From: Oegoconia quadripuncta
Taxonomy: Eukaryota > Arthropoda > Insecta > Lepidoptera > Autostichidae
Reading direction: 5' to 3'
Assembly: GCA_949316235.1 (NCBI GenBank)
Contig: OX438741.1
Location: 23,154,324 to 23,218,323, forward strand
Length of the DNA: 64,000 bases
In this document: piece after piece, positions 43,118-54,779 of the stretch
Layout of the letters: each line of letters starts with the position of its first letter
Position numbering within the stretch: position 1 is the first letter of the stretch
Made by a program: the position numbers and the translations under genes
Notes under the pieces: model-generated
Seen by the model: the letters and a program-made list of their open reading frames with translations, nothing else
Told to the model about the DNA's origin: nothing
The model's database searches: none

Positions 43118-45647
43118 ATCGGCAACGGTCGCAGTGATACAGGTCTACGATGACCTGGAACAGCCACACATGCAACCAATACCAATACCCAAGATACTTT
43201 TGTAAGCAGATGGCTTTATTGGTGCTACGATGTGACTAGATCTTGGAACGAATATTTATCTTTTTCTGTGGAAGCCGTAATGGTTTAATTAAAGGGTTTT
43301 ATTGTGGCCGTAATTGCATCGATAATAATTGAATGAATTGTCTGTATTAATGTCGTCATAGAGATCACGAATCCGCCTGCCCAGTATGTGACGGGTGACA
43401 AGGATTGATTACAGCAAATCTTTCCATGAATGACATTGCAAATCGGGCTTTCACTCCCCCAGTTCAGCATTGGGCTAGCAGTCGTTCTTTTGTGTATGTG
43501 ATATTATGCTGTACCTGGTATAAGTATATTTGGAGGGAAGAGGCATAAGTATACTTTCATAGATAGGATCATCACAATCAAGCAGCTTGTTTGGTAGAAA
43601 GAGAATACGGCCAATCTCCAAAGGCCAACGTGTCTTCCCTGAGTGTCTTTAAAGGCCACTAAGGAATCATAAGATAGAGCAGCGATAAGGCGGAGTATTA
43701 CTGAACGCAACTTCGATAAAATCTGTGATCGCCAACCGGCCGAGTATGGCGATTAAGGCAAATCCTGTGGAAGCCATCCAAATTGTGCCATCATTATTAT
43801 CAGCCAACACTTCACTTAAGCTACTGCTGAACATGGGCCTGTCTTAAAATACGCCACAGAGCACCATCTACGACTTTGACCATCCAATTGCTTCTAGTGC
43901 CATAGAAGAGATAAAGTCCAGCAGTGATTTTCTAAATGCGAGCGTGAATGAACACAGCTTTTTGTTAAATTAAATTTTCAACGTCACGTCTTCATACTTG
44001 TTTCTTTCTATTGGTACTATTTACGATGTCAATTCAATATCGCCTTATTTAATTCCAGTAGGCATTATGAATTCACTGAAAAGAAAAATCAGGGGAACGG
44101 AAACGAGGGCCTTTCATTTCCAAACGTAAGCCGCTTAACCCGTGAAATCCATTTCATAATCAACGTAACCATCATGGCCGTATTTTATTTCGTAGGCATT
44201 TGTAGGTAAGATGCTTTTCTTAGTTTAAATTTTCACTTAGCATTCTTTAAGATTATCTTATGTACTTTTATTTAATCCCTTTGATGGCACGACCTTCCTG
44301 AGATCGCGATTAAAGATGAGGTTAGGTATATTAGTGACTACTATAGCTATAGTCTACGTACCTACCTACTTATACATTTCTGTAGAGCGAGAAACAAGTT
44401 ATACTATTGATTATACCACTCACAGAGTTTGATCCTCACCATTGCTGTGGGGCGATTACAATGAGTCATCGGTAATTTTAATGTATGTATGATAATTTTA
44501 ACTTAAGAGGGAACAAACAGTAGTAATAAGTATAAACATTTTTTGGTTTCTGGGGTTCAATCATTTTTAAACTGCCGCTATATAACTACGGCTACGGACT
44601 TAAAAGTTCTTTTTTGAATTTTTGAATAGTTGATTAGTTTTACAAATCGGACTTTAATAAGACTCAGTGTCTAAACTGAAGTTTTACGAGGACATCGAAT
44701 AAAAACATGCAACTCTCGCGTCGCGCGTAGTTACTATAGCCACTGGTTGCTCCGTGAGGATGTGAACAAATAATCGAGAAGCGCTGAGACTCGCGCTAAC
44801 CAAACAAAGGATGTAGGTAAATAATATTGTAAACCTAATGGATGCAGTGGTAAGTAATTTGATCTCAATAAATACCGTAACAATCAATACAATTCACAAT
44901 TGATACTATGGAGATGTGAGAGCTGGTGCCCACTTTACTCAGCAGCTGAGCTTATGCATTCAGCGGGGCAATAGCGCTAGCGTATATACCAGGTATTATG
45001 CCTCACGGAAGTGAGTTGGACGGCGTATTTTTTCTATACGATATAGGTATTTTCAATTGTGTTTTATAAATTTGTTGTTTCATGTAATTTATTTAATTCA
45101 CAATTTGTATTTGGAATATACGAAAGTTGAATTGTGGATGTTGTTTCAAGCATAAACTAAATATTTGGGACACCAAAATATTTTATGATGTGGCAAGTGG
45201 GTGTTCTCTAAATTGTTATAACCTTCAATTTTCTTCTTCCTGTTTTCAGACCAATTTTTCTGTTTTAGAATTGAGAGTAAACATTTATTGAAACCAGTAG
45301 CCACGTTGATTCACCCGGACTGCATACAAATCTATTGTAGCAACGCGATTAGTAAGGGAATAACATAAAGGGAAACAAGCGCCCAAACCTTGACCCAAGC
45401 GCTTCCGAGAAATTAGGTCACCCATAGTTACAATCCCGCTTTGTAATGTGGAACCACAACTACATTATGTGCACACGAGTGCGCCATTGATTTGTGGTGA
45501 AGCACATACAGGCAGGCACACTCTAATATTAAGTAGGCGTCTACCTACTGATACAATCCTTGAACTCGATCTCACCTTATTAAGTTACATGTTAAATAAG
45601 GCTGTCTAGTTTGTAAAGCAAATTGATTTACTTAATTCCTATAAAGT
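43118..45647. other. No gene recognised; RTE 3' scrap near 43795-43920
   Basis: GATCGCCAACCGGCCGAGTA (43726) and CTACTGCTGAACATGGGCCT (43829) resemble LINE 3' UTR words in opposite orientations. Minus-strand frames at 43285-43470, 43504-43710 and 44684-44887 have no family. The rest is AT-rich. Confidence 0.4.
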
Positions 45648-45840
45648 GGCGCTTGTGGCGCAGTCGCATTTGCTATTCGTTTTCGATTAGCGAAGTTAAG
45701 CAATGTCTAGCGCGGTCAGTCCTTGAATTAATGCCCGGTTTAAACCAAGTCGGTGGCCTTACGGGGACGGCTTAAAACATTGACTGTCAGGTGGCTACTA
45801 TAGTCTGACACAAATTCACCAATCCGCACTCGACCTTCCC
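45648..45840 (+). mobile_element. 5S rRNA-like SINE (family H), head and part of body
   Basis: GCGAAGTTAAGCAATGTC then TAGCGCGGTCAGTCCTTG matches the internal control region of insect 5S rRNA (the A-box and C-box region), but the sequences before and after are not 5S. The body continues with GGGGACGGCTTAAAACATTG, ACTGTCAGGTGGCTAC and ACCAATCCGCACTCGACC, which it shares with 53440-53725. It is therefore a 5S-derived repeat, not a 5S gene. Confidence 0.65.
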
Positions 45841-46640
45841 ATAATTTTAAGAAATTATACTTCGGACCGATGAGTAAGAGTTCCGACAATTCCTAAATTG
45901 TCTTACGGAACTTATTTTTTTTGGTGTGTTTAAGTTAGGTACATAATTTTTTCTAACTTTTATGAATGATAGTTTATGGTTTATTTTTTATTTTATTTAT
46001 TAATAAAACCAACGACGGGTACAATATTGATATTAATTGCTACAACAGTAACGCCAATAACAGGTTTCCCTTAAATAAACCATCAGTTAATTAAACACAG
46101 TAGACGCTCAATGGAGATACTTACACGTGACAATTTGCCCCTCTAATGATACATATTAATTGAAATCTGAAATAAACCAATGATATTATTATAAAGATAC
46201 AAATTATTGTCTACTCATAAGGAAAATATAAAATAAACCTCTTTTTATAGAAGTTGCGAAGCTGGGTCGGCTCAGAAGCGTTGAACTATGCGAGCTGCGA
46301 GGTGAAAATCAATACTTGCTTAACATAACAGCCTGTCCACTATCTCCTTAACATAATAGTCCTGTACCGGGTATTCTATCCGTGCCTTATATTGCAATAC
46401 GTTAAGTATCGCATCCACTTCACTTTGGTTTTGGAAAATGAGTTACTGTCGCAAGTAACTAGGCATTATCAAATGCATCTACGGCTTGAGATATAGTGTA
46501 GTCGGGTATGATAATATTATCTCCAAATCTAAGGAACGCTCTATTTAACATGAAAGCCTTAAATTTTTTTATAAAATAAAAACATTACTGAAAGCTTTTT
46601 TTAATTCGTATTCAGGTACCTTTTTGTGTTTCTTATTAAA
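45841..46640. other. No gene recognised
   Basis: AT-rich; no repeat or coding signature seen. Confidence 0.45.
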
Positions 46641-46681
46641 ACTAGTTACCGTTCGCAGCTCTGCCCGCTTGGAATTAGTTT

Positions 46682-47110
46682 ATGGTCCCTTGGGATTTTA
46701 TTCAAATTCATCGTTTAGCCGCAGGACGATTAGTGCTGAACATAGAACATATAGGCAAATTGCAAAGCCTTGAATACCGCCGTAGGGTCGCATGCCTTCC
46801 AGTGTTTTACAGGATACATTTCGGTGAGTGTGCGATGGAATTGCACGATCTTATTCCACCGTCCCCTTTCCATCTTCGGACAACCAGGCGCGGGGAGGGT
46901 TTCCATCCATATGTTGTCAACATACCGAACTTCCGCACTAAGCGCTTTGCTTCATCATTGATAATGCGGACTGCTAAGGTATGGAACTCACTGGCCGCGT
47001 CGGTTTTTCCCGACGCTTACAACCTTGGGATCTTCAAGTCTAGAGTGAATAGGCATTTACTGGGTGCGCTTGATACATCTTCGGCTACATCGTCACTTTC
47101 CATCAGGTGA
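46682..47110 (+). pseudogene. Jockey/CR1-like LINE ORF2, C-terminal end, 5'-truncated
   Basis: 142 codons encode the domain after reverse transcriptase. Landmarks are QSLEYRRRVACLPVFYRIHF (about residues 28-47), GECAMELHDLIPPSPFHLRT, GFHPYVVNIPNFRTKRFASS, TAKVWNSLAASVFPDAYNLG and FKSRVNRHLLG. They are collinear with the C-terminus of insect jockey/CR1-type LINEs such as the one called RNA-directed DNA polymerase from mobile element jockey. The frame is open to its natural stop and is followed by AGGTGAGATTGTAGTCAAAT and an A-rich tail (47138-47163), so the 3' end is complete. The catalytic core is missing through the usual incomplete reverse transcription. An in-frame stop lies just before the ATG. 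A second scrap of the family lies at 56515-56680 on the minus strand. Confidence 0.85.
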
Positions 47111-47164
47111 GATTGTAGTCAAATGCGAAACCAGTTTTTAATAAAAAAAAAAAGAAAAAAAAAG

Positions 47165-47490
47165 AACTCCTCTCTTCGTGATTACCCTAGAAAACAGCTT
47201 GTAGACGTGGCTCAAAAGCGATTTCGGTCTTTAGTTCTTCAATGGGGTATTATCACCCTTTCTGAAGAACAGCACCACCATACCCCTATTCCATGCCTCG
47301 GGCGTTACTCCCACGAGCAAGCGGAAATTGACAAGCTTCTAAAGGACTTTTAGTACAGGCGTTCCACCCGTTTTTAGAAGCTCCGCAATGATTCCGCCAT
47401 CGCCCAGTGCCTTGTTGTCCTTCAGCTGTTTGAGGGCTATCCTAATCTCGTATAGGCTGATGTGCAGAATTGACACCCTTGGCCCGAGAG
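47165..47490 (-). pseudogene. RTE-type LINE reverse transcriptase, central remnant
   Basis: Reading the minus strand gives ALKQLKDNKALGDGGIIAEL, then LLKTGGTPVLKVL, a stop, KLVNFRLLVGVTPEAWNRGM, VVLFFRKGDNTPLKN, a stop, and RPKSLLSHVYKLFSRVI. These are the early RT blocks of RTE-like elements, where the usual words are KAPG(D)DGI, TPEAW and LKNYRPISLL. Two in-frame stops and several substitutions of conserved residues (for example Y to stop in NYRP) show it is dead. The catalytic FxD and YADD blocks are not present. It abuts the A-rich tail of the preceding LINE, suggesting one landed beside the other. Confidence 0.8.
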
Positions 47491-47539
47491 AAGATGACAC
47501 CCCTCGGAGCGACCGGGGGGGTGTCGTCGCATCGGGCCG

Positions 47540-47755
47540 TACCGCTCGCTGATCGCGGTGTGAAGCTCGACAGCGCCCCCTACGGAAATGGGCCTCGCCT
47601 TGTGAGGGGGGGGGGGCGGGAGCTACTTATGCGTTTGCAGGTCCTCCCTACTGCCGAAGAAGGTCGCCGCGGGGTTTTAGTGGGTATTTTATGGGTTATA
47701 GGGAGGGCAATCCCACGTCACGTCGTCTCGCCGTCCCCCAGTTACTGTTAATGTA
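47540..47755 (+). mobile_element. R1-like LINE 3'-UTR fragment
   Basis: AGGTCCTCCCTACTGCCGAA, GAAGGTCGCCGCGGGG and TCGTCTCGCCGTCCCCCAG match the copies at 49205-49575 (minus) and 52965-53185. The A tail is missing. An open frame across it is a GC artefact. Confidence 0.65.
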
Positions 47756-48657
47756 GTTCTCAACACGCATGTTGTTTTGAAATTTTCTCTGATAACTGGC
47801 GTGATAAAGATGTCTCAATGCGTTATTTACCAAAATTACTAAAAGAAATCACAGCATTCAAGTGTTTTTGAGAATTCATGTGCCTTTTAATAGCGCAAAT
47901 TAAGTTATTTAAATCGTCATAACCCGATGTATTCAATCCAATGACTTGTACACTGATCTGTTAAACTGTCTTTTATGTGATTTACTGATCTGAAAAATAC
48001 ACAAATCAGGCGCTGCTTTTTCTGAGCAAAGTTATAAGATTTTACCTTTTCCTCGACGATTAAAGCATGGACACATTTTAAATCCAACCAACAAACAGAC
48101 GTATGACTGACTACAGTTTGAACCAAACTTCAGTCTAAAAAAATTTGAGATCTGTCTAAAACTTCGTTATGGTAAGTCGTCTTTTTTTCGCTAGCCGTGC
48201 CGCGCTACGCGTCGAGTTCGTAGCTGGGCCGTCACAAGGTCATTGACACTACTACAGCGATAGATAACTTGTATGCGCGAAAATTTAAACGTACTAATTT
48301 CGTTTGTTCTAATAAATACGTTCTGCTCTTTGATTTGCATATGGACACTAAGTCGGACACATTTAGGGCATGCCCGGCTTTTTTCCCTCTATGATGGGTA
48401 CGCTACTACTTATACACATGTAAATAGCATATCCCAATTATCTATATATATATTAACTTTGAAATCACAGACAGACACTTCAGAAGTTATTATTTGTGTG
48501 CCTACGAAGATAAAATCTTTATCAAAAAAGCTGGAGTAAAGATATTAACATCGTATTTATGATGAAGCAGTCTCAAAGATCCTAAATGTATTTAGTTGAT
48601 TCTGGTATTGTTAAAAGGCCTGAAAAATAAGAATAAATACGGGTTTTTAGAGTGTTA
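47756..48657. other. No gene recognised
   Basis: AT-rich with a small GC patch (48195-48240). The frames at 47917-48126 (-) and 48273-48539 (+) are unrecognised. Confidence 0.4.
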
Positions 48658-48725
48658 TTAACACTTTAACTGTCGCGACACAGACACTATTGAAATTTAA
48701 TTATTTGCGGTCACCCGTGACCGTT
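48658..48725 (+). mobile_element. Possible piggyBac-like MITE end
   Basis: TTAA followed by CACTTTAACTGTCGCGACAC, then AATTATTTGCGGTCACCCGT shared with 42313. TTAA target sites plus a CACTTTAA- or CCCTTTAA-like end are typical of piggyBac MITEs. No matching right end was found. A 75-codon frame (48690-48917) overlapping it is unrecognised. Confidence 0.3.
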
Positions 48726-48969
48726 ATGGAGTTTAGTAACGATCGATCGAGCAATCTAGTAACAGAAAAAAATTATTTATTAAGTAATACCCTAAGACTA
48801 GAATATACTATCCCGGAATTTTGTCTAGGCTTTTTTGAGATTAATACAATGCCGTTTTTAGTACATTATTATGATCAGTATAAGGGCGAAAATAATTTAT
48901 ATTTACGATTTGATTAAGAAATATATAAATATAATATACATGTGTTGTAACATAATAAACCTTCAGTAA

Positions 48970-49040
48970 AATATTCTCCCATAGCCTCGCCCAGTGAGTG
49001 AAGCCTGTGCTCCAACTGTACGGACATGTATAGCTGTTGA
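48970..49040 (+). mobile_element. Family H 3' tail fragment
   Basis: CTCCCATAGCCTCGCCCAGT, GAGTGAAGCCTGTGCTCCAA and GGACATGTATAGCTGTTGAC, equivalent to the end of the family H copy at 53440-53725. Confidence 0.6.
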
Positions 49041-49204
49041 CGATGATGAAAATATTCTCTAAATAATAGTGAAAAACTTATCAAATCCGTTGCATAGTTT
49101 GGAACAACTAAGCATACAAAGACAGACGTTGAGACATAGGAACATTATCTGTATGCCCTGTTATGGGTAATTGTATATAACTGGTTTTAGTAATCGATAC
49201 TTTT

Positions 49205-49575
49205 TTTTTGTCGAGGGGAAACGCATTTACGGGGATCAGCGGCGGGGATATGTGGGACTCCCCGTTCCAAGAACAGGAGCAGTCCTACCTACTAAAACCC
49301 CCCGGCGACCTTCCTCGGCAGTAGGGACGACCTGGAAATGCATAAGCCGCTGCCCCGACGTCGCCTCCTACGAGCGGGATCGGCCCTCTCCCGATCTCGC
49401 TCTGCGGCATCCTTCTCGGGCATGACTGCTTCGCAGAAGGAGGCCGCTGCTCTCCAACCCTCCTCGCTCGCCAGCATAGCCGCGACTAATGCTGGTGGGG
49501 ACAGATCTCGTCCGATTCAGTCGACCAGGTCTCGACGCTCGGATTGCCACACCTGGGCTGTCGTGCTGGGCGGAA
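49205..49575 (-). pseudogene. R1-like LINE: end of ORF2 and 3' UTR
   Basis: On the minus strand, about 49370-49510 encodes AMLASEEGWRAAASFCEAVM then AAERDRERADPARRRRRRG. This is the C-terminal tail typical of R1-clade ORF2 proteins (x-SxExW-x-FCExVMxxKExAER, followed by an arginine-rich end). The 3' UTR continues with AGGTCGTCCCTACTGCCGAG, GAAGGTCGCCGGGGGG and AATGCGTTTCCCCTCGAC, ending in an A-rich tail (the T run at 49201-49208 on the plus strand). The reverse transcriptase is missing. R1-clade elements often target repeated genes, but this copy lies in ordinary dispersed DNA and is 5'-truncated. It is not functional. Confidence 0.8.
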
Positions 49576-50984
49576 TCCGGACGCGCAGTGGTAGTAATCG
49601 ATACTATTACTGTTTTTCATGTACGCCTACGTTATTTTATAGAATCTACTAACAAACTTTCGTTTTCCTTTTCCTTTACCTTACAGCTGCGTAATATTTA
49701 AGTGAGTAACACAACACGACAGCAAGTGATCGACCGAACAAGTAAGTAGACGTCTGAGACGAGGGTAAGGTAATGAAGTTAGTCGACCTCTGGCGCAGAG
49801 AAAATCAGTGACACAAGTTCATCACCACCATGAGAGCTTTAAAGATAACTATTTTTTTTGAATATGATGTAACTGCAATTAACTAATAACACCTTAAAAC
49901 AAGGATTGATTGAGGTTAAACTTAAATTAACGATACCACTATGTCAACGTTGGCTACGTAGGTATATTCTTATTTGAGACATATATATCTATCAAATTTC
50001 GGTATCCATTCTCTTTAGGTTGGATACCGAAATTTATCGTTACTTTTAACGATATCGTTAACCTTTATATAAAGTTTTTTTTTATTTATATATACATACA
50101 TACATAGGTATATATGTATAGTAAATTTCCGGTGAAATAGCTGAATCGTTATTTTTCGGTACAACTTTTGGTAGAGATTTGGTAGAATTTTTGAACATGG
50201 AAATTGTGTATTCAACTTGGAAGACATGATATCGCTGAATAAAAGTACCCGAAATGTCTGATAATTCAGTCCATGACCTATATTAATTACCTTACTCTCA
50301 AGTACCATTTACTTGACCTTTTGCCTATTAATGTGCACTGTGAGATACCTAAAGCTAACTGATAGGCAGATTGTCACGATTCTTCCATTTACAATTCCAA
50401 TGATAACACAGCGTATTGGTATTGACATAGCATTGGTTGCATTTTCTTGATGAAAAAGCCCAATCGAACATAAAGATTTTATCACCTGGCTTTTAGTTTT
50501 ATGTTTTATATTATTTACCTCTATTTTTATCAGATAGTTGGCACGCAATTCGGTGTCAGTTAAGTCATGTGCATTGGATTTTCAACCTCATGGGCTTTGG
50601 ATACAGGTTTATTTCGCAGGCCACAAAATCTAAATTATTTATTATCTACTAGCTGACTTTTATAATCACGTGGGTCGGTAGAAAGTTATTGAAGCTTTTA
50701 AGATCGTGTTATTTGTTAAATGTTTGTCCCGTCACACCTAACAGGACACGGACTTAGAATCAATAAGAAATAATTGGCTTTTTACTTAAATAAAAAAATT
50801 ACTTGACCTAATTTTTAAAAATATGCCCAAATATCATAGTAATCTTTGCCAATGATAAGTAGGTTCAGGATAGAGTGAGCAAATTTTTTTATTTTTCTGT
50901 TTAGTCTCTGGGAACTAGTTAGTGATACTTAAAAATGAAATGAATTACATGCATGGAATTGTTTGAAAGAACATATTTCAAATT
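49576..50984. other. No gene recognised
   Basis: AT-rich, with a short ATAC repeat at 50092-50106. Minus-strand frames at 50015-50308 and 50309-50548 have no family and many rare-residue runs. A degenerate Helitron-like ACTAGCTGAC lies at 50649. Confidence 0.4.
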
Positions 50985-51212
50985 GACGACCGATTGGTGT
51001 AGTGTATAGTGACCCTATCAGCGAACCAACGGTTGCGGGTTCGAATCCCGCGAGGGGTAAATGTTTCTGTGATGAAAACGAACATTTATTCCCGAGTCTT
51101 GGATGTTTATATAAATATTTATATCCGTTATCTAGTATCCATAACACAAGCTTTGCTTAGTTTGGGACTAGATGATTGGTGTAAGTGTCCGAAATAAAAA
51201 TAAATAAATAAA
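50985..51212 (+). mobile_element. SINE family A, full length
   Basis: GACGACCGATTGGTGTAGTG (head), GCGGGTTCGAATCCCGCGAG (intact B box), TTATTCCCGAGTCTTGGATG, TAGTATCCATAACACAAGCT, TTTGGGACTAGATGATTGG and a TAAA tail. Best preserved A copy. Confidence 0.9.
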
Positions 51213-51679
51213 ATGTAATGTTATTATCGTACTAAAGCATTTTATGAAGAAGACATAAAATAATATAACCAAATTTAAAGAAATAATGTACCTATGATCT
51301 TTACAACGATAATTTATATAGATTTTCATATCGTAGTGTTTTATAATGAGATGCTAATAGTTTTAAGCTATTACATTTTTTTAAATTAATAAAACTGATA
51401 TTTAGAATACATTCACCAATACTGCATACCGGTTTTCTATAACACAGTACTGCTAATATTTTTTTTTCATAAAAAACGACTGTGTGACGTTGCGTCACCT
51501 TGTTAAAGAAATCATTATACCGTACTACCACTGACATTTAGTACTTACTGAAGATAAAAAAAAAGTGGCTCCACCCATTTCTACGGGGGTGTGAATAATC
51601 GCAAATCCATTATTTGCAGTTGCGCGCGACCTGTCGTCAATTGTAATGATAATTGATGAGGATCGCGTCTTTGTATTTA
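51213..51679. other. No gene recognised
   Basis: AT-rich, with an unrecognised 78-codon minus-strand frame (51301-51537). Confidence 0.4.
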
Positions 51680-51818
51680 CGGATTAGCATTTGACCTCAA
51701 TCATAGCTGAAGAAGATGAGGTCAAAGGTGAATATTCCACCATTTATTTAATTTACGGACTTACCGCCATATATCAAATAAGTGGAACACAATAATGTTA
51801 TTAACATTGCTACTTGGC
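51680..51818 (-). mobile_element. SINE family B, 3' half
   Basis: CATTTGACCTCAATCATAGC, GAAGATGAGGTCAAAGGTGA and TATTAACATTGCTACTTGGC are read on the complement. Confidence 0.65.
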
Positions 51819-52242
51819 TATACACACATAAATAAAATGCTAATATAAAATTGTTCAGGCAACTATTTAAAAACTGCGAGTCGGACTCGCGTATGAAGTG
51901 TTCCAAATATCACAATAGAAGCACACGTAAATAACAATACCTCTCAACAATAACTCATATGAAAATGCCACTACGACTGACAACTGAATTCGATTGCGCT
52001 ACGAATACTTGACTTGATCCTAATGAGTGTTCGACGAACACGACAAAACGGATATTCACAGAAAAAAGGGAAAAATGGAGTGTGAATAATAATTTCTGCA
52101 ATTTGCTTTTGTACCACATGATACGAAAATAAATCTAGAAAACTTACATGAATTTTTCCTAAACATAGAGTTTTTCTTCCATTTGGAATACCGGATCCTA
52201 AGTGGTAGAACGGATAATTTGTTCCATCAAAAACTGGGGAAA

Positions 52243-52467
52243 TCCGCCTCCGTGACTCAATGTATACAACATTGGCTTTCGAATCGAAGATCGCGGGTTC
52301 GATCCCCAGCGGGGTACATGTGTAGTACTCGGTTTGGTTGGTGCTTGGGCATTTTAAATGTCCGCCTGGCTAGTTACCACCATCTAAGTCTGCCGGCAAA
52401 CAGCAATGTTAATGGCATTGTTGTGTTCCGGTTGTCAGATAGCCAGTCCCCCAAATAAGTTGGGGTT
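52243..52467 (+). mobile_element. SINE family B, 3'-truncated
   Basis: CGCCTCCGTGACTCAATG (head), CGCGGGTTCGATCCCCAGCG (intact B box), GTACTCGGTTTGGTTGGTGC, AATGTCCGCCTGGCTAG and CCCCCAAATAAGTTGGGG. The usual tail is missing. Confidence 0.85.
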
Positions 52468-52964
52468 TTGTCTCTTTGACTCTACCTTGCGACACCGACA
52501 ATTAGATGGCAAACACCATTTTACATTTTGTATGCGTCTCGACTGTGTAATACGTACTTGTATCTCATTGCTTGTTTCATGAGATTAGTTTAATTATTTT
52601 CCTTTCTTTCAATATTTTGATTACACCCTCTCTTACTTGAGTGGGACATGTTGAAACAAGCATAGCCTAATAATATGTTAAAGGCCTACCATCCATTTAT
52701 GGGGAAGGTACTCTGTTACAAGTTGTTACACTCTGGGGACCTCTTAAAGATATACATTACCTAAATTGTGTGTGGCAACGACCTTGGATTTCGAAGGGCT
52801 GGTCCACTGTCTATCTTAATGATCCCGCACCCCTCTACCCGTGTGTGATCCTAGCTAAAAGCAAATTCAGTTTTTTCGAAAGCTAGATCGTATGAGTTGG
52901 TACTTTTGAATGCGTCTGTCCATACAAGTCGCACACACAAATGTGTAGGCGTCTTATAGCACGC
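52468..52964. other. No gene recognised
   Basis: Mixed composition without clear features. Confidence 0.4.
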
Positions 52965-53185
52965 TAGCCGCCCTCCGGGAACGAGCCTCCCCTTGTTAGA
53001 GGGGGGCAGAGGGGGGGAGGGCTGGAGCCGCTACCGCGTTCCCAGGTCCTCTCTACTGCCGAGGAAGGTCGCCGCGGGTTTGTGGGTATCCCTCCCGATA
53101 AGGAGGGGAGTCCCACATAACCGACTCGCCGTCCCCCAGGCGAGCGGTACGCGTAATGCGTTTCCCCGCGAAAAAAATAAATAAA
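52965..53185 (+). mobile_element. R1-like LINE 3' UTR with tail
   Basis: AGGTCCTCTCTACTGCCGAG, GAAGGTCGCCGCGGG, CTCGCCGTCCCCCAGGCGAG and GCGTAATGCGTTTCCCCGCG, followed by an A-rich tail. Only the 3' UTR is present. Confidence 0.75.
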
Positions 53186-53439
53186 AGAAAGGCATCTTAT
53201 AGTTCAAATAATATTTTTTATGAATAAATAAACTAAAAAAACCGAAGTAAAATGGCAGCCAACGAAAAGCAATCCAGGAAAGTTGTAGAACATTGAAGTC
53301 GGGCAATGTCGAATTACCCACGTTTAATAATAAACGGACACACAAACAAACGAACACACACCTCTTACTCTAAACGCATATATACCGTTTTGGTTTCGTC
53401 GTAGGTAAAAAAGAAAGGCAATGCAAATGACATCTTATT

Positions 53440-53725
53440 AACTGGTAAATTTGAGAAGTTATTATATTAGCAATTCCGTGCTTCGGAGGGCACATTAAAT
53501 TGTCGGTCTCGGTTGTTTTTCAATTGAAGGCAATCGTTAGCCAAGATGATGATCTTCAGGGGCGGCTTAAGAACACTGACTATCAGTGACTATCAGGTGA
53601 CCAGTCTACATCCACCAATCCGCACTGGGCCTACGTGGTGGATTATAACCTCTCCATAACCTCCATAACCTCCCCCAGTGAGAGGAATCTGTACCCCAAC
53701 GGTGGGGACATTTAAGGCTGATTTG
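53440..53725 (+). mobile_element. Family H (5S-derived SINE or LINE 3' unit), body and tail
   Basis: ATTCCGTGCTTCGGAGGGCA, GTCGGTCTCGGTTGTTTTTC, ACCAATCCGCACTGGGCCTA, CGTGGTGGATTATAACCTCT and CCCCAACGGTGGGGACAT. It is collinear with the body following the 5S-like head at 45648. The CACTGACTATCAG stretch is duplicated near 53575-53597. Confidence 0.65.
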
Positions 53726-53761
53726 ATTATATTATCTTATGTATAAAATACGATAGGAATT

Positions 53762-53900
53762 GTAAACCCAACTAATATTATAAAGGCGAAAGTTTGTCTG
53801 TGTATATGCATGTATGTATGTTTGTTACCCCTTCACGCGTAAACGGTTGGACGAATTTGGATGAAATGCTTCACGCGACGAAATCGCGGGCAACAGCTAG
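53762..53900 (+). mobile_element. Short non-autonomous Helitron
   Basis: CCAACTAATATTATAAAGGC, a TATG-rich block, CTTCACGCGTAAACGGTTGG and GAATTTGGATGAAATG, then CGCGACGAAATCGCGGGCAA, CAGCTAG and T. Confidence 0.8.
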
Positions 53901-53961
53901 TCTAATCTATTTTTTTATGCATCTTTTGTATTATGCATTACATGCATATTTTGTATACATA

Positions 53962-54135
53962 CATACATAATGTCACGCCTGTTTCCCGTAGGGGTAGGCA
54001 GAGACCACAGACTTCTACTTGCTACGATCCTGACACACCTCTTCTGCTTCCTTCATTCTCATAAGGTTGTTCATACATGCTCGTCGGTTTAGGGTACTCT
54101 TGACTTGGCCTTTCTTTAAGACGTCCCCGATTTGA
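53962..54135 (+). repeat. Interspersed repeat family K
   Basis: ATGTCACGCCTGTTTCCCGT, AGGGGTAGGCAGAGACCACA, GACTTCTACTTGCTACGATC and CCTGACACACCTCTTCTGCT, continuing to CCCCGATTTGATCATG. A known-looking lepidopteran repeat; the copy at 42779 is inverted. Confidence 0.7.
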
Positions 54136-54559
54136 TCATGTTACGTTCATTCATATTTTGTATAATTGTGCAATAATAAAAACTACACTAAACACGCCTG
54201 TTATGCATCTATTTAATAAAATATTCCGCATGCTTCACTTAGCCAAGCTCCTTCACCACTACCGGATGCACCAGCTAAATTCAATAACAGGCGCGTTTTC
54301 AGTTCGTTGAATAAATGGACTTGTACTCGTTCTCACGGCTCGGCTATTCTCAGCCCTGGACCTGCTCACAGTTACGAAGTCTGTAAGCCAGCAGGTGCAA
54401 TGGAGCGGTTTATTTGTACTGACAGTAGAAGAAAATGTTACGTCTCATTTGAACAGGCATTTGTACCTCTAAGCTCTACAGGATTTGTTTTATTTGTGAA
54501 TGTTCTATTGTAGACGATTTACAACACAATTATTTAACTTTACTACAAAAGTGGATTTA

Positions 54560-54755
54560 ACCCTTACAGAGGGCGGAGTGTGAGTTTTGTTTCGACTTAA
54601 CTTTACTACCGCGTTCGCGTTTACGTGACGATTTGTATGGAGAAATGTGCAGTGTCTCAACCGAATAGTTTTCAAAACGATTTTTTTCATAGGGACTTTT
54701 TTGTAGATGCGAACGCGATGGTAAAGTTAAAAACGAGACAAAACTCACACTTCGC
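54560..54755. mobile_element. Fold-back MITE-like element
   Basis: GTGTGAGTTTTGTTTCGAC with ACTTTACTACCGCGTTCGCG at the left pairs with the complement of GATGCGAACGCGATGGTAAA and GAGACAAAACTCACAC at the right. Arms are about 45 bp and imperfect. Open frames across it are incidental. Confidence 0.65.
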
Positions 54756-54779
54756 ACACAGATCTCTTTTAGTCATATA

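Noticed and set aside
45685..45740. 5S rRNA gene
   Set aside because: Only the internal control region resembles 5S; both ends differ and a SINE-like body follows.
47470..47751. 93-codon plus-strand frame
   Set aside because: It runs through an RTE fragment and an R1-like 3' UTR in opposite orientations, so it is chance in GC-rich repeat DNA.
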